From the NCBI GenBank assembly GCA_003542385.1, contig DPKT01000115.1, positions 1 to 15,171 of the forward strand: a stretch of DNA of 15,171 nucleotides, read 5' to 3'. Position numbers and translations under genes: made by a program. The notes beneath the pieces were generated by a model. The model was not told the DNA's origin. It made no database searches and worked only from the letters and a program-made list of their open reading frames with translations. The stretch is from Desulfomicrobium sp. (lineage in GTDB: Bacteria > Desulfobacterota > Desulfovibrionia > Desulfovibrionales > Desulfomicrobiaceae). Numbering within the stretch: position 1 is the stretch's first letter; the number at the start of each line of letters is the position of its first letter. Positions 1 to 5,741 of this stretch are shown piece by piece.

Positions 1-588
1 CCATGTTCAGCTTGGACCGGAATACACGGCATCCCCTCGGCCCTGATGATGGCCTCGGCCAGGGCGTACATCCGCAGCCACGCGGCCTCGGACGAGCGGC
101 TGGACGTCGTCGTGCGGCGGGTCAACGAGCTCATCTCCGACGACATGCACCAGACTGGCCGCTTCATGACACTGTTTCTCCTGGAATTGACGGGCCACGG
201 CGCCGTCCGGTGGGTCAGGGCCGGGCATGACCCTGCGCTGCTGTACGACCCTGCAGGCGACAGGTTCGAGGAGCTTGCCGGCGGCGGGCTCCCCCTGGGC
301 GTCATCCGCGACGCGGCCTTCGAGTTGCGCGAGCACCCGCGCCTGCCGCCCGGCCGGATCATCGTCATCGGCACGGACGGGATATGGGAGACGACCTCCC
401 CGGAAGGCGTCATGTTCGGCAAGGAACGCTTTAAGGACGTCATAAGGGCCAATCGGAACGCCGATGCGGCCGCCATGGTCCGCGCCATGGTCGCCGCCCT
501 GAACGAATTCCGGGGCGCCGCCAAGAAAACGGACGACATGACCGTCGCCGTGGTGAAAATCCCGCCGGCAACATGCGCCCTTCCATGA
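1..588 (+). CDS. SpoIIE/RsbU-type PP2C serine phosphatase, 3' part
   Basis: This is the C-terminal part of a PP2C-like phosphatase of the SpoIIE/RsbU class, which dephosphorylates anti-sigma-factor antagonists in partner-switching or two-component signalling. The reading frame is open from the window edge, so the true start lies outside. Recognisable family blocks are HGIPSALMMASARAYI near the edge, RWVRAGHDPALLYD, GRIIVIGTDGIWET (the DG metal-binding block, around nucleotides 350-400) and KKTDDMTVAVVKI at the C-terminus with its DD pair. Any sensor or receiver domain would lie upstream. The first residues read from the edge (SAWTGIHGIPSAL) do not give the expected G-D-V-[ST]-G-H-G metal motif, so the gene may be damaged, divergent or disturbed by the edge. 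It has no evident functional tie to the arsenic genes. Confidence 0.8.
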   Translation, partial: PCSAWTGIHGIPSALMMASARAYIRSHAASDERLDVVVRRVNELISDDMHQTGRFMTLFLLELTGHGAVRWVRAGHDPALLYDPAGDRFEELAGGGLPLGVIRDAAFELREHPRLPPGRIIVIGTDGIWETTSPEGVMFGKERFKDVIRANRNADAAAMVRAMVAALNEFRGAAKKTDDMTVAVVKIPPATCALP

Positions 589-662
589 ACGCACGGTGCG
601 GCATGTCGACGACTCATCACCGCCAATGTCAATGCGGTCATATTCGCCTGGAGCGTCCCTGA

Positions 663-866
663 TTGACCAAGTGGATCGAGGACCGCTCGGGCACTGAAAC
701 CCAGGAACTGGCCGAATGGGCCAACCAGTTCGTCGGCCGGGTCCACAGCATCATCAAGGACGTGGCGCCACTCCGCCAGGCCACCGAGGAGATCAGGGGC
801 AAGACCGAGCCCCTGGCCGGCCTGGCCGGCAATCTCGACGGCATGGTCAGCCGGTTCAAGATCTAG
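663..866 (+). CDS. Small ORF resembling the C-terminal tail of a methyl-accepting chemotaxis protein
   Basis: A 67-residue frame opens at a TTG directly after a TGA at 660-662, with a GGAG at 650-653 about nine bases upstream. The product is charged and helical. Its end (LAGNLDGMVSRFKI) looks like the extreme C-terminus of many chemoreceptors, where a helix ends in a [MLV]VxRFK[IL] tail. No transmembrane segment, HAMP domain or signalling hairpin tip is present, so it could not act as a receptor. It is either a remnant of an MCP gene or an unrelated small protein. No reading frame continuous with the upstream phosphatase was found. A strong hairpin follows at 892-930. Confidence 0.35.
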   Translation: MTKWIEDRSGTETQELAEWANQFVGRVHSIIKDVAPLRQATEEIRGKTEPLAGLAGNLDGMVSRFKI

Positions 867-891
867 GGCGCATTCCCGACCGAACCACGCA

Positions 892-930
892 GCAACGGGG
901 AGGAAGCCGAGCGGCTGCCCTCCCCGTTGC
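892..930. terminator. Hairpin between convergent genes
   Basis: A perfect 12-bp inverted repeat (GCAACGGGGAGG at 892-903 pairs with 919-930) carries a further 4-bp stem inside its loop (AGCC/GGCT). It lies between the small ORF ending at 866 and the convergent permease stop at 958, where a shared terminator is expected. Neither side has a clear T-tract, so intrinsic termination is likely but not certain. Confidence 0.55.
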
Positions 931-957
931 CATTCTCCATTGCCAGAAGTTAGATGC

Positions 958-2259
958 TCAGCCCCAGACAGCCCCGTACATAAACCCCGAGAACGTGGCC
1001 ATGACGATGACCAGACTGACGAATGCTACGGTCTTCTTTGCGCCCATGATGCTGTTGATGACCAGCATGCTCGGCAGGCTCAGGGCCGGGCCGGCCAGGA
1101 GCAGGGCCAGGGCAGGCCCCTTGCCCATCCCTGCGCCGATGAGGCCCTGCAGGATGGGCACCTCGGTCAGGGTGGCGAAGTACATGAAAGCCCCGGCGAA
1201 GGAGGCGAAGAAGTTGGCCCGGACGGAGTTGCCGCCCACGGCTTTGGCCACCCACTCCGAGGGGATGAGTCCCTCGTAGCCCACCCGGCCCAGCAGCGCG
1301 CCCGCGATGAGCACGCCGAAGAGCAACAGTGGCAGGATCTGCTTGGCGAACCCCCAGGACGACGAGAACCAATCCCCGACCTCGCCCTCGTCGGTGCTGG
1401 TGAAGGCTGACAGGCCGACGACGCCGGCCGTGAAGGCCAACAGGGGCTGCTGCGGAAAAGCGAGCGCGAGCAGAACTACGGGGACGGACGCGACGCCGAC
1501 TTTCCAGGGCCGTACGTTGAACCAGGCCACGAGCATGGCGCCCAGGGCCACGGAAAAGGCCGAAGTCAGCATCCACTTGGCTCCAAAAATGGCGGCCCAG
1601 ACCCCGGAATCGGTCTGCGGCGCGCCCCAGTTGGCGAAAACCAGGATGGCGACCATGGAGGCGAAATACAGAGCGTTCTGCCACAGGGGGCGCTTCACGT
1701 CCTCTTCCAACATGGCCATCTGCATGACCTGCCGCTCGGCCTCTTCCCTGCGGAAGAAAAAGTGCATCAAGAGGCCGATGAGCACGCTGAAGAGGATGGC
1801 CCCCACGGCGCGGGCGATGCCCATTTCAGGCCCGAGAACGCGCGCGGTCATGACGATGGCCAGCACGTTGATGGCCGGGCCGGAATAGAGAAACGCGCAA
1901 GCCGGGCCAAGACCCGCGCCCATGCGATAGATGCCGGCGAAAAGCGGCAGCACCGTGCAGGAGCATACTGCCAGAATGGTGCCCGAGACCGCAGCCACTC
2001 CGTAAGCCAGAACCTTGTTTGCCTTAGCCCCCAGATATTTCATGACCGAAGCTTGACTGACGAAGACCGAAATGGCTCCGGCAATGAAGAAAGCCGGTAT
2101 CAGACACAGAAGCACGTGCTCCTGGGCGTACCATTTGACGAGGTGAAACGCTTCGAGGATGGCGTTGTCAAAGCGCTGCGTGCCCACTGGCAAATAAAAA
2201 CAGGTCAGAAATACGACCACGATAATGGCCAGCGGCTTCCACTCTTCTTTCCAGTTCAT
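958..2259 (-). CDS. ArsP-type (DUF318/PF03773) permease
   Basis: This is a 433-residue polytopic membrane protein of the DUF318 permease family, whose characterised member ArsP exports trivalent organoarsenicals such as methylarsenite. It has an N-terminal membrane segment after a short charged start (MNWKEEWKP), a conserved AVCSCTVLPLFAGI block with a Cys-x-Cys pair at residues 99 and 101, and YSGPAINVLAIV. A charged cytoplasmic loop (FFRREEAERQ) splits two halves of about four helices each. The second half repeats the pattern (LTEVPILQGL, AGPALSLPSMLVI). ATG at 2259 follows arsR1 by nine bases with an AGGGGT-like ribosome site, so the two are co-transcribed. Co-regulation by ArsR1 supports metalloid or thiolated/organic arsenical export. 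No arsM methyltransferase is visible in the window, so the substrate is open. Confidence 0.85.
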   Translation of the reverse strand: MNWKEEWKPLAIIVVVFLTCFYLPVGTQRFDNAILEAFHLVKWYAQEHVLLCLIPAFFIAGAISVFVSQASVMKYLGAKANKVLAYGVAAVSGTILAVCSCTVLPLFAGIYRMGAGLGPACAFLYSGPAINVLAIVMTARVLGPEMGIARAVGAILFSVLIGLLMHFFFRREEAERQVMQMAMLEEDVKRPLWQNALYFASMVAILVFANWGAPQTDSGVWAAIFGAKWMLTSAFSVALGAMLVAWFNVRPWKVGVASVPVVLLALAFPQQPLLAFTAGVVGLSAFTSTDEGEVGDWFSSSWGFAKQILPLLLFGVLIAGALLGRVGYEGLIPSEWVAKAVGGNSVRANFFASFAGAFMYFATLTEVPILQGLIGAGMGKGPALALLLAGPALSLPSMLVINSIMGAKKTVAFVSLVIVMATFSGFMYGAVWG

Positions 2260-2268
2260 GACAAACCC

Positions 2269-2613
2269 CTATTTGATTTGCGGCCGGTCCGAGAAGCCGG
2301 TCATTGAAAGATGTTCCAGAGCGCGCGTCGACAGCACCGCCTCCACGCAATGGATGAAATTCAAAACGCACGGGACCTTGAGGCTGTAGTAGACCTGCTT
2401 GCCCCGCTTCTCATCCTGCACGATCCCGGCCTGCTTGAGCACGTTCAGGTGCTTGGACACCGTCGAGAAATCGGCGTCGATAACCTCGGCGAATTCGCAG
2501 ACGCACTTCTCGCCCGATTCCAGTTCCTCGACCATCCACAGACGGGTCGGATGAGCCAGGGCCTTGAGCACGTTGGCCTTGGCCTCGAAAAATTTTTTGT
2601 CGTCAACTTTCAT
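2269..2613 (-). CDS. arsR: ArsR/SmtB-family repressor 1
   Basis: A 114-residue winged-helix repressor. ALAHPTRLWMVEEL precedes GEKCVCEF, whose C37-V-C39 pair is the classical trivalent-arsenic site of ArsR. The recognition helix is around STVSKHLNVLKQAGIV and the wing around EKRGKQVYYSL. A second cysteine pair (C82 and C89, in PCVLNFIHC) is also shared with ArsR2 and may add a thiol ligand. Start ATG at 2613 has an excellent AAGGAGGG site. It is the first gene of an operon with the ArsP-like permease and is divergent from arsR2, its close paralogue. It is expected to repress its own promoter through the inverted repeat at 2627-2652 and to release on As(III) or Sb(III) binding. Confidence 0.92.
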   Translation of the reverse strand: MKVDDKKFFEAKANVLKALAHPTRLWMVEELESGEKCVCEFAEVIDADFSTVSKHLNVLKQAGIVQDEKRGKQVYYSLKVPCVLNFIHCVEAVLSTRALEHLSMTGFSDRPQIK

Positions 2614-2626
2614 TCACCCTCCTTCA

Positions 2627-2652
2627 TTTGCACGAATGACCAAATATGCAAA
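2627..2652. promoter_or_regulatory. Candidate ArsR1 operator (TTTGCA-N14-TGCAAA)
   Basis: A perfect 6-bp inverted repeat with a 14-base spacer overlaps the -10 element and the predicted start of the minus-strand arsR1 promoter. That is where an ArsR repressor would block initiation. Binding is inferred from position and symmetry only. Confidence 0.5.
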
Positions 2653-2669
2653 CTGTACGATCTCGTCAA
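2641..2669 (-). promoter_or_regulatory. Sigma-70 promoter of arsR1-permease
   Basis: Read on the minus strand there is TTGACG (2669-2664), a 17-base spacer and TATTTG (2646-2641). Transcription would start near 2634, giving a leader of about 20 bases with AAGGAGGG just before the arsR1 ATG. Confidence 0.6.
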
Positions 2670-2729
2670 GTGGCCAGTGAAGACTTCCGGCACAGACGAA
2701 CTTATGGACCGACGCATGCTGGAAAAGAA

Positions 2730-2758
2730 TTGACGCCGACAACACTTGGCAATATTGC
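2730..2758 (+). promoter_or_regulatory. Promoter of the arsR2 redox operon
   Basis: TTGACG at 2730-2735 is followed after 17 bases by TATTGC at 2753-2758. The -10 element lies inside the 18-bp palindrome at 2745-2762, so a repressor there would occlude RNA polymerase. The -10 match is only fair. Confidence 0.5.
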
Positions 2759-2762
2759 CAAG
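2745..2762. promoter_or_regulatory. Perfect 18-bp palindrome, candidate ArsR2 operator
   Basis: CTTGGCAATATTGCCAAG is a perfect dyad placed over the arsR2 promoter -10 region, 20 bases before the chosen ATG. Its core TTGGC-N6-GCCAA recurs at 3100-3115, just after arsR2. Confidence 0.65.
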
Positions 2763-2781
2763 CATAAAAATGAGGAATCCC

Positions 2782-3096
2782 ATGCTCATGCACCTTTGCC
2801 CGACCCGGGAAGAATTCGAGGCCCGCGCCAAAGTCATGAAAGCCCTGGCCCATCCGACCCGCCTCATGATGATTGAGGAACTCTCACGGGGTGAGCGCTG
2901 CGTCTGCGATCTGCGTGACCTCGCAGGATGCGACCTGTCAACGGTCTCAAAGCATCTCGCGCTGCTGAAGGACGCGGGCATCGTCGAGGACGAGAAGCGG
3001 GGCAAGCAGGTCTACTACCGTCTGCGGGTGCCCTGCGTGCTGAATTTCTTCCACTGCCTGGATTCGGTGCTCACGGCCCGAGACCGGCTGGGCTGA
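2782..3096 (+). CDS. arsR: ArsR/SmtB-family repressor 2
   Basis: A 104-residue ArsR repressor closely similar to ArsR1: KALAHPTRLMMIEEL, then GERCVCDL with C40 and C42 as the expected As(III) ligands, STVSKHLALLKDAGIV as recognition helix, EKRGKQVYYRL as wing and a C-terminal PCVLNFFHC cysteine pair. The ATG at 2782 is chosen because GAGGA sits six bases before it. An upstream in-frame ATG at 2770 lacks such a site, and a TTG at 2746 lies inside the operator palindrome. ATG 2788 is a close alternative. It leads the operon for three thiol-redox proteins. The shared cysteines with ArsR1 suggest a duplication, with promoters that have since diverged. Confidence 0.9.
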   Translation: MLMHLCPTREEFEARAKVMKALAHPTRLMMIEELSRGERCVCDLRDLAGCDLSTVSKHLALLKDAGIVEDEKRGKQVYYRLRVPCVLNFFHCLDSVLTARDRLG

Positions 3097-3099
3097 TTC

Positions 3100-3115
3100 T
3101 TGGCCGTTTCGCCAA
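3100..3115. promoter_or_regulatory. Second TTGGC-N6-GCCAA element
   Basis: TTGGC (3100-3104) and GCCAA (3111-3115) are separated by six bases, the same half-sites and spacing as the palindrome at the arsR2 promoter. It begins four bases after the arsR2 stop and 28 bases before the next start codon. It could be an internal operator, a roadblock or part of a secondary promoter. Confidence 0.5.
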
Positions 3116-3143
3116 ATCATCATTCAACCCCTATGGAGCTGTC

Positions 3144-3380
3144 ATGAAAAAAGTTCACGTCATGGGCCCTGGTTGCCCCAAGTGCACGGAAACCTACAAG
3201 ATCATCGAGGCGGCCATCGCCGAATCCGGGGTGGAAGCCAGCCTGGAAAAGGTGAGCGACTTCACCGAGATCGCCAAGTTCGGCGTGTTCACCACCCCGG
3301 CCGTGGCCGTTGACGGCACGGTCAAGGTCATGGGCAAGGTGCCCAAGAAGGCCGATGTGGTGGCCTGGCTGAAGGCATGA
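3144..3380 (+). CDS. Small thioredoxin-fold protein (redox-active disulfide protein 2 family)
   Basis: A 78-residue cytoplasmic thioredoxin-like protein of the thioredoxin_3 / redox-active disulfide protein 2 family. Its active site is GPGCPKCTE (C11 and C14) at the end of the first strand. The conserved cis-proline loop is FTTPAVAVDG and the protein ends with a short helix (KKADVVAWLKA). It has no signal peptide. ATG at 3144 is preceded by GGAG. It lies between arsR2 and a secreted thioredoxin. Small CPxC proteins of this family are often found beside DUF318 permeases and arsenic genes. A role in handing electrons to, or taking thiol-bound arsenic to, the permease or the CcdA-like protein is plausible but inferred. 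Confidence 0.82.
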   Translation: MKKVHVMGPGCPKCTETYKIIEAAIAESGVEASLEKVSDFTEIAKFGVFTTPAVAVDGTVKVMGKVPKKADVVAWLKA

Positions 3381-3508
3381 CACTCGTCCCTAGCGATGCG
3401 CTCCGCGCCTCATGGCCCCGGATACTGCACCGCCAGGGACCGAGAAAGGACCGCATCGCGCTTCGACTCCAGAAGTCCTCTACGCTCAATCGAATAACCG
3501 GGGTTCCC

Positions 3509-3895
3509 ATGAAAATCCTTCGCCTTCTCCTCGCCGTCCTCTTCCTTGCCTCCGCGGGCCATGCCGTTGCCGCCCCGTCCCCGCTCATCTCCGGCGATCC
3601 CCAGGAAGTGCCCCTCAAGGGCATGGTCACCATGGTGGACATAGGCGCCAAAGCCTGCATCCCGTGCAAGATGATGATCCCGGTCATCGAGTCCCTGTCC
3701 GCAGAGTACGAAGGACGGGCCGGCATCGTTTTCATCGATGTCTGGAAAAACCCCAAGGAGGCCGAGAAGTTCGGCATCCGCGCCATCCCGACCCAGATCT
3801 TCTATGACAAGGACGGCAAGGAGGTCATGCGCCACGAAGGCTACTTTTCCAAAGAAGAGATCATCAAGGTTCTGACCAAGCTCGGGGTACAATGA
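3509..3895 (+). CDS. Secreted thioredoxin-family protein
   Basis: A 128-residue thioredoxin-fold protein with an N-terminal signal peptide (MKILRLLLAVLFLASAGHAVAA, cleavage expected near the final AxA). The active site is GAKACIPCKMM (C50 and C53) and the cis-proline is in RAIPTQIFYD, so it should act in the periplasm as a thiol-disulfide reductase. ATG at 3509 is chosen because it gives the signal peptide. An upstream in-frame ATG at 3377 would add about 44 unrelated residues. The ribosome site is weak, and 128 bases separate it from the gene before. Its stop overlaps the CcdA-like start by four bases (ATGA), so translation is coupled and the two are probably partners: the CcdA-like protein reduces this thioredoxin. 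Confidence 0.87.
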   Translation: MKILRLLLAVLFLASAGHAVAAPSPLISGDPQEVPLKGMVTMVDIGAKACIPCKMMIPVIESLSAEYEGRAGIVFIDVWKNPKEAEKFGIRAIPTQIFYDKDGKEVMRHEGYFSKEEIIKVLTKLGVQ

Positions 3896-4599
3896 TGGAT
3901 CAGTTCCTGATCCTCATCCACGAATGGATGGGGTCCGGCGTGGGCCTGGCGGCCGTGGGCTGTTTCCTGTGGGGCGTGGTCAGCGTGCTCTTCAGCCCAT
4001 GCCATCTGGCCTCCATCCCGCTCATCGTCGGCTACGTGGCGGGTCAGGACAAGCTGGTGGAGGGGCGCCAGGCCGCGCTCTACGCCGGCCTCTTCACCAC
4101 CGGGCTGTTCCTGACCATCGCGGCCATCGGCGCGATCTGCGCCCTGCTCGGCCGTATGCTCGGCGACGTGGGCCCGTACTGGACCATCGTCGTGGGGCTC
4201 ATTCTCCTGTGGGTGGCCATGGACATGCTCGGCGTGGCCAAGTGCTCCATGGGCGGCAGCCTCATGGGCCGCTTCAGGCTGCGCGGCATGGGCGGAGCCT
4301 TCGTTCTCGGCCTGGCCTACGGCATCCTGTCGGGCTCCTGCACCTTCGGCTTCATCGCCCCCATCCTGGCCGTCATCACAGTCCAGGAAAAGGTCATGAC
4401 AGGCATCCTGCTTATCGTCCTCTTCGGCCTGGGGCATTGCATTCCCATCGTCATCGCCGGCAGTTCCACCGCTTTGGTCCGGCGCCTCATGGCCAACGCA
4501 TCCTGGCAGCGCGGCGGCACGGCCTTCCGCCGTCTGGCCGGGGTCCTGATCGGGCTCATGGGCGTCTATTTCATTGTCCGCCCCTTTTTGGCCGCCTGA
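3892..4599 (+). CDS. CcdA/DsbD-like transmembrane thiol transporter
   Basis: A 235-residue inner-membrane protein with about six hydrophobic segments. It carries the two membrane cysteines typical of the CcdA/DsbD beta domain, C37 in FSPCHLASIPLIVGY and C150 in LSGSCTFGFIAPIL. These form the disulfide that relays electrons from cytoplasmic thioredoxin to a periplasmic partner. LFGLGHCIPIVIAG and a C-terminal hydrophobic helix complete the family pattern. The start overlaps the upstream thioredoxin stop by four bases. An ATG three bases later is possible. It is the last gene of the arsR2 operon. Under an ArsR repressor, its likely job is to keep the periplasmic thioredoxin reduced during metalloid stress. 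Confidence 0.88.
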   Translation: MMDQFLILIHEWMGSGVGLAAVGCFLWGVVSVLFSPCHLASIPLIVGYVAGQDKLVEGRQAALYAGLFTTGLFLTIAAIGAICALLGRMLGDVGPYWTIVVGLILLWVAMDMLGVAKCSMGGSLMGRFRLRGMGGAFVLGLAYGILSGSCTFGFIAPILAVITVQEKVMTGILLIVLFGLGHCIPIVIAGSSTALVRRLMANASWQRGGTAFRRLAGVLIGLMGVYFIVRPFLAA

Positions 4600-4649
4600 A
4601 TCTGCGGAAATATGCAGCCAGGCCCGCGGTCGCTGCGGACAGTTCCGCA
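4600..4649. promoter_or_regulatory. Repeated TGCGGA half-sites upstream of the molybdoenzyme promoter
   Basis: Between the ccdA-like stop and the promoter are TGCGGA (4603-4608, within CTGCGGAAATATGCAG) and a perfect inverted repeat TGCGGA-CAGT-TCCGCA (4634-4649) ending one base before the -35. TGCGGA occurs again in the operator at 4666-4671. They could be additional repressor or activator half-sites, or the downstream hairpin of the preceding operon. Confidence 0.4.
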
Positions 4650-4677
4650 TTGACATATCTGCCTATGCGGATATGGA
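4650..4677 (+). promoter_or_regulatory. Promoter and ArsR-type operator of the TtrBCA-like operon
   Basis: A consensus -35 TTGACA (4650-4655) and a -10-like TATGGA (4672-4677) are 16 bases apart. Between and over them lies an inverted repeat, CATATCTGC (4654-4662) and GCGGATATG (4667-4675), with one mismatch. The 27 bases from 4650 match 23 of 27 at the arsR3 promoter (10891-10917), with the dyad centred at the same position. Control by an ArsR repressor, most likely ArsR3, is inferred from this match. Confidence 0.65.
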
Positions 4678-4982
4678 AATAGCATGATGCCAGCTTCCGA
4701 TTCTTCTTGTCGCCTGCACTCTCCCCCCGGGCATGTCCGGCCTGGGAGTCACTCGCCACATATCCCGGCGCACCTGCCGCGCCGCCTCAACGCCCAGTCT
4801 TCCCCCCGATCCAACGCCCGTCCGCTCATTTCAACGATGTCCGCACAACTGTGCGAATACCTACACAACCCAGGTTGCGAGTTCATGACTACGGCAAAAA
4901 CCTTTTCAGTATTTCACGGAGGTGCTGAAAAGCCGACACCATAAATCCCCTTCCCCAGCGCAACCCAACGGAGGAGAACACG
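4678..4982 (+). promoter_or_regulatory. Long untranslated leader of the TtrBCA-like operon
   Basis: About 300 bases separate the predicted transcription start (near 4684) from the ttrB-like ATG. No convincing gene was found: the open frames are Pro/Ser/Arg-rich and match no family. It holds a short dyad CGCACA-AC-TGTGCG (4842-4855) and a hairpin at 4902-4932. No known riboswitch was recognised. Confidence 0.45.
4902..4932 (+). other. Leader hairpin with a Shine-Dalgarno-like loop
   Basis: CTTTTCAG (4902-4909) pairs perfectly with CTGAAAAG (4925-4932), leaving a 15-base loop that contains GGAGGTG. It lies 50 bases before the ttrB-like start. No T-tract follows, so it is not an obvious terminator. 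Confidence 0.45.
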
Positions 4983-5732
4983 ATGAGGATCTTGCCCAAG
5001 GAAGACTTGCTGGTGCGCATGCAGCGCGATCTCGCGCGCTCCCTGGCAGGCGACCATGCGTCCATCAAATGGGCCATGGTCATCGACCTGGCCAAATGCG
5101 TGGGCTGCCATGCCTGCACCGTGGCCTGCGTGGCCGAGAACAAACTTCCGCCCGGCGTGGTCTACCGCCCGGTGACGGAAGAGGAGATCGGCACCTACCC
5201 CAACGTACGCCGCCGGTTCGTGCCCCGGCCCTGCCTGCAGTGCCAGAATCCGCCCTGCGTCAAGGTCTGCCCTGTCCAGGCCACCTACAAGGACGCCCAG
5301 GGCGTGACCGTCATGGACTACGAGCGCTGCATCGGCTGCCGCTACTGTCTGGTGGCCTGCCCCTACGCGGCCAGAACCTCGGATTTCGGCGAGTGGTACA
5401 CCAAGGGAACGCCCGAGGAACCGGGCAAGATCGTCGGCAGAGCCGCCTGCTCCGACAGCTATGAGCGGCAGCCGGCCAAGGAGTATGGCAAAGAGTGGCC
5501 CGAGAGAGGGCGCAGCTCGCCCATCGGCAACGCCCGCAAGTGCCATTTCTGCAAGCACCGTCTGGCCGAAGGCATGCTTCCGGCCTGCGTGACCACATGC
5601 ATCGGACGCGCCACTTTTTTCGGCAACCGCAACGACCCGGGCAGCCTCATTTCAGAGCTTGTGGCCGACCCGAGGGTCTTTGTCCTCAAGCCGGAGCTGA
5701 GCACCGAGCCGGCCGTGTACTACCTGAAGTAA
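4983..5732 (+). CDS. TtrB-like four-cluster ferredoxin subunit
   Basis: A 249-residue electron-transfer subunit of the DMSO-reductase/TtrB/PsrB/ArrB type that passes electrons between the membrane subunit and the catalytic subunit. Sixteen cysteines form four [4Fe-4S] motifs: C39-C42-C45-C49, C84-C87-C92-C96, C116-C119-C122-C126 and C187-C190-C202-C206. The last block (KHRLAEGMLPACVTTCIGRA) and the tail (VFVLKPELSTEPAVYYL) resemble TtrB. About 60 residues separate the third and fourth motifs, far more than remembered for Salmonella TtrB, so there is an insertion. No signal peptide is present, so export would depend on the Tat signal of the catalytic subunit. GGAGGAG precedes the ATG. It is the first gene of a B-C-A operon, the ttrBCA and srdBCA order. 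Confidence 0.88.
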   Translation: MRILPKEDLLVRMQRDLARSLAGDHASIKWAMVIDLAKCVGCHACTVACVAENKLPPGVVYRPVTEEEIGTYPNVRRRFVPRPCLQCQNPPCVKVCPVQATYKDAQGVTVMDYERCIGCRYCLVACPYAARTSDFGEWYTKGTPEEPGKIVGRAACSDSYERQPAKEYGKEWPERGRSSPIGNARKCHFCKHRLAEGMLPACVTTCIGRATFFGNRNDPGSLISELVADPRVFVLKPELSTEPAVYYLK

Positions 5733-5741
5733 GGAGGCCCC

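Noticed and set aside
2746..2781. TTG or ATG starts upstream of the chosen arsR2 start
   Set aside because: TTG 2746 lies inside the operator palindrome and at or before the predicted transcription start. ATG 2770 has no ribosome site.
3393..3459. Inverted repeat GCGATGCG / CGCATCGC between the two thioredoxin genes
   Set aside because: Only eight pairs with a 51-base loop, which is easily due to chance in GC-rich DNA.
3377..3508. Longer N-terminus for the secreted thioredoxin
   Set aside because: It would bury a clear signal peptide behind about 44 arginine-rich residues.
4684..4944. An 86-residue frame in the leader starting near the predicted transcription start
   Set aside because: Its composition is Pro/Ser/Arg-rich, it matches no family known to me and no ribosome site precedes it. 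A leaderless peptide cannot be excluded but is not supported.
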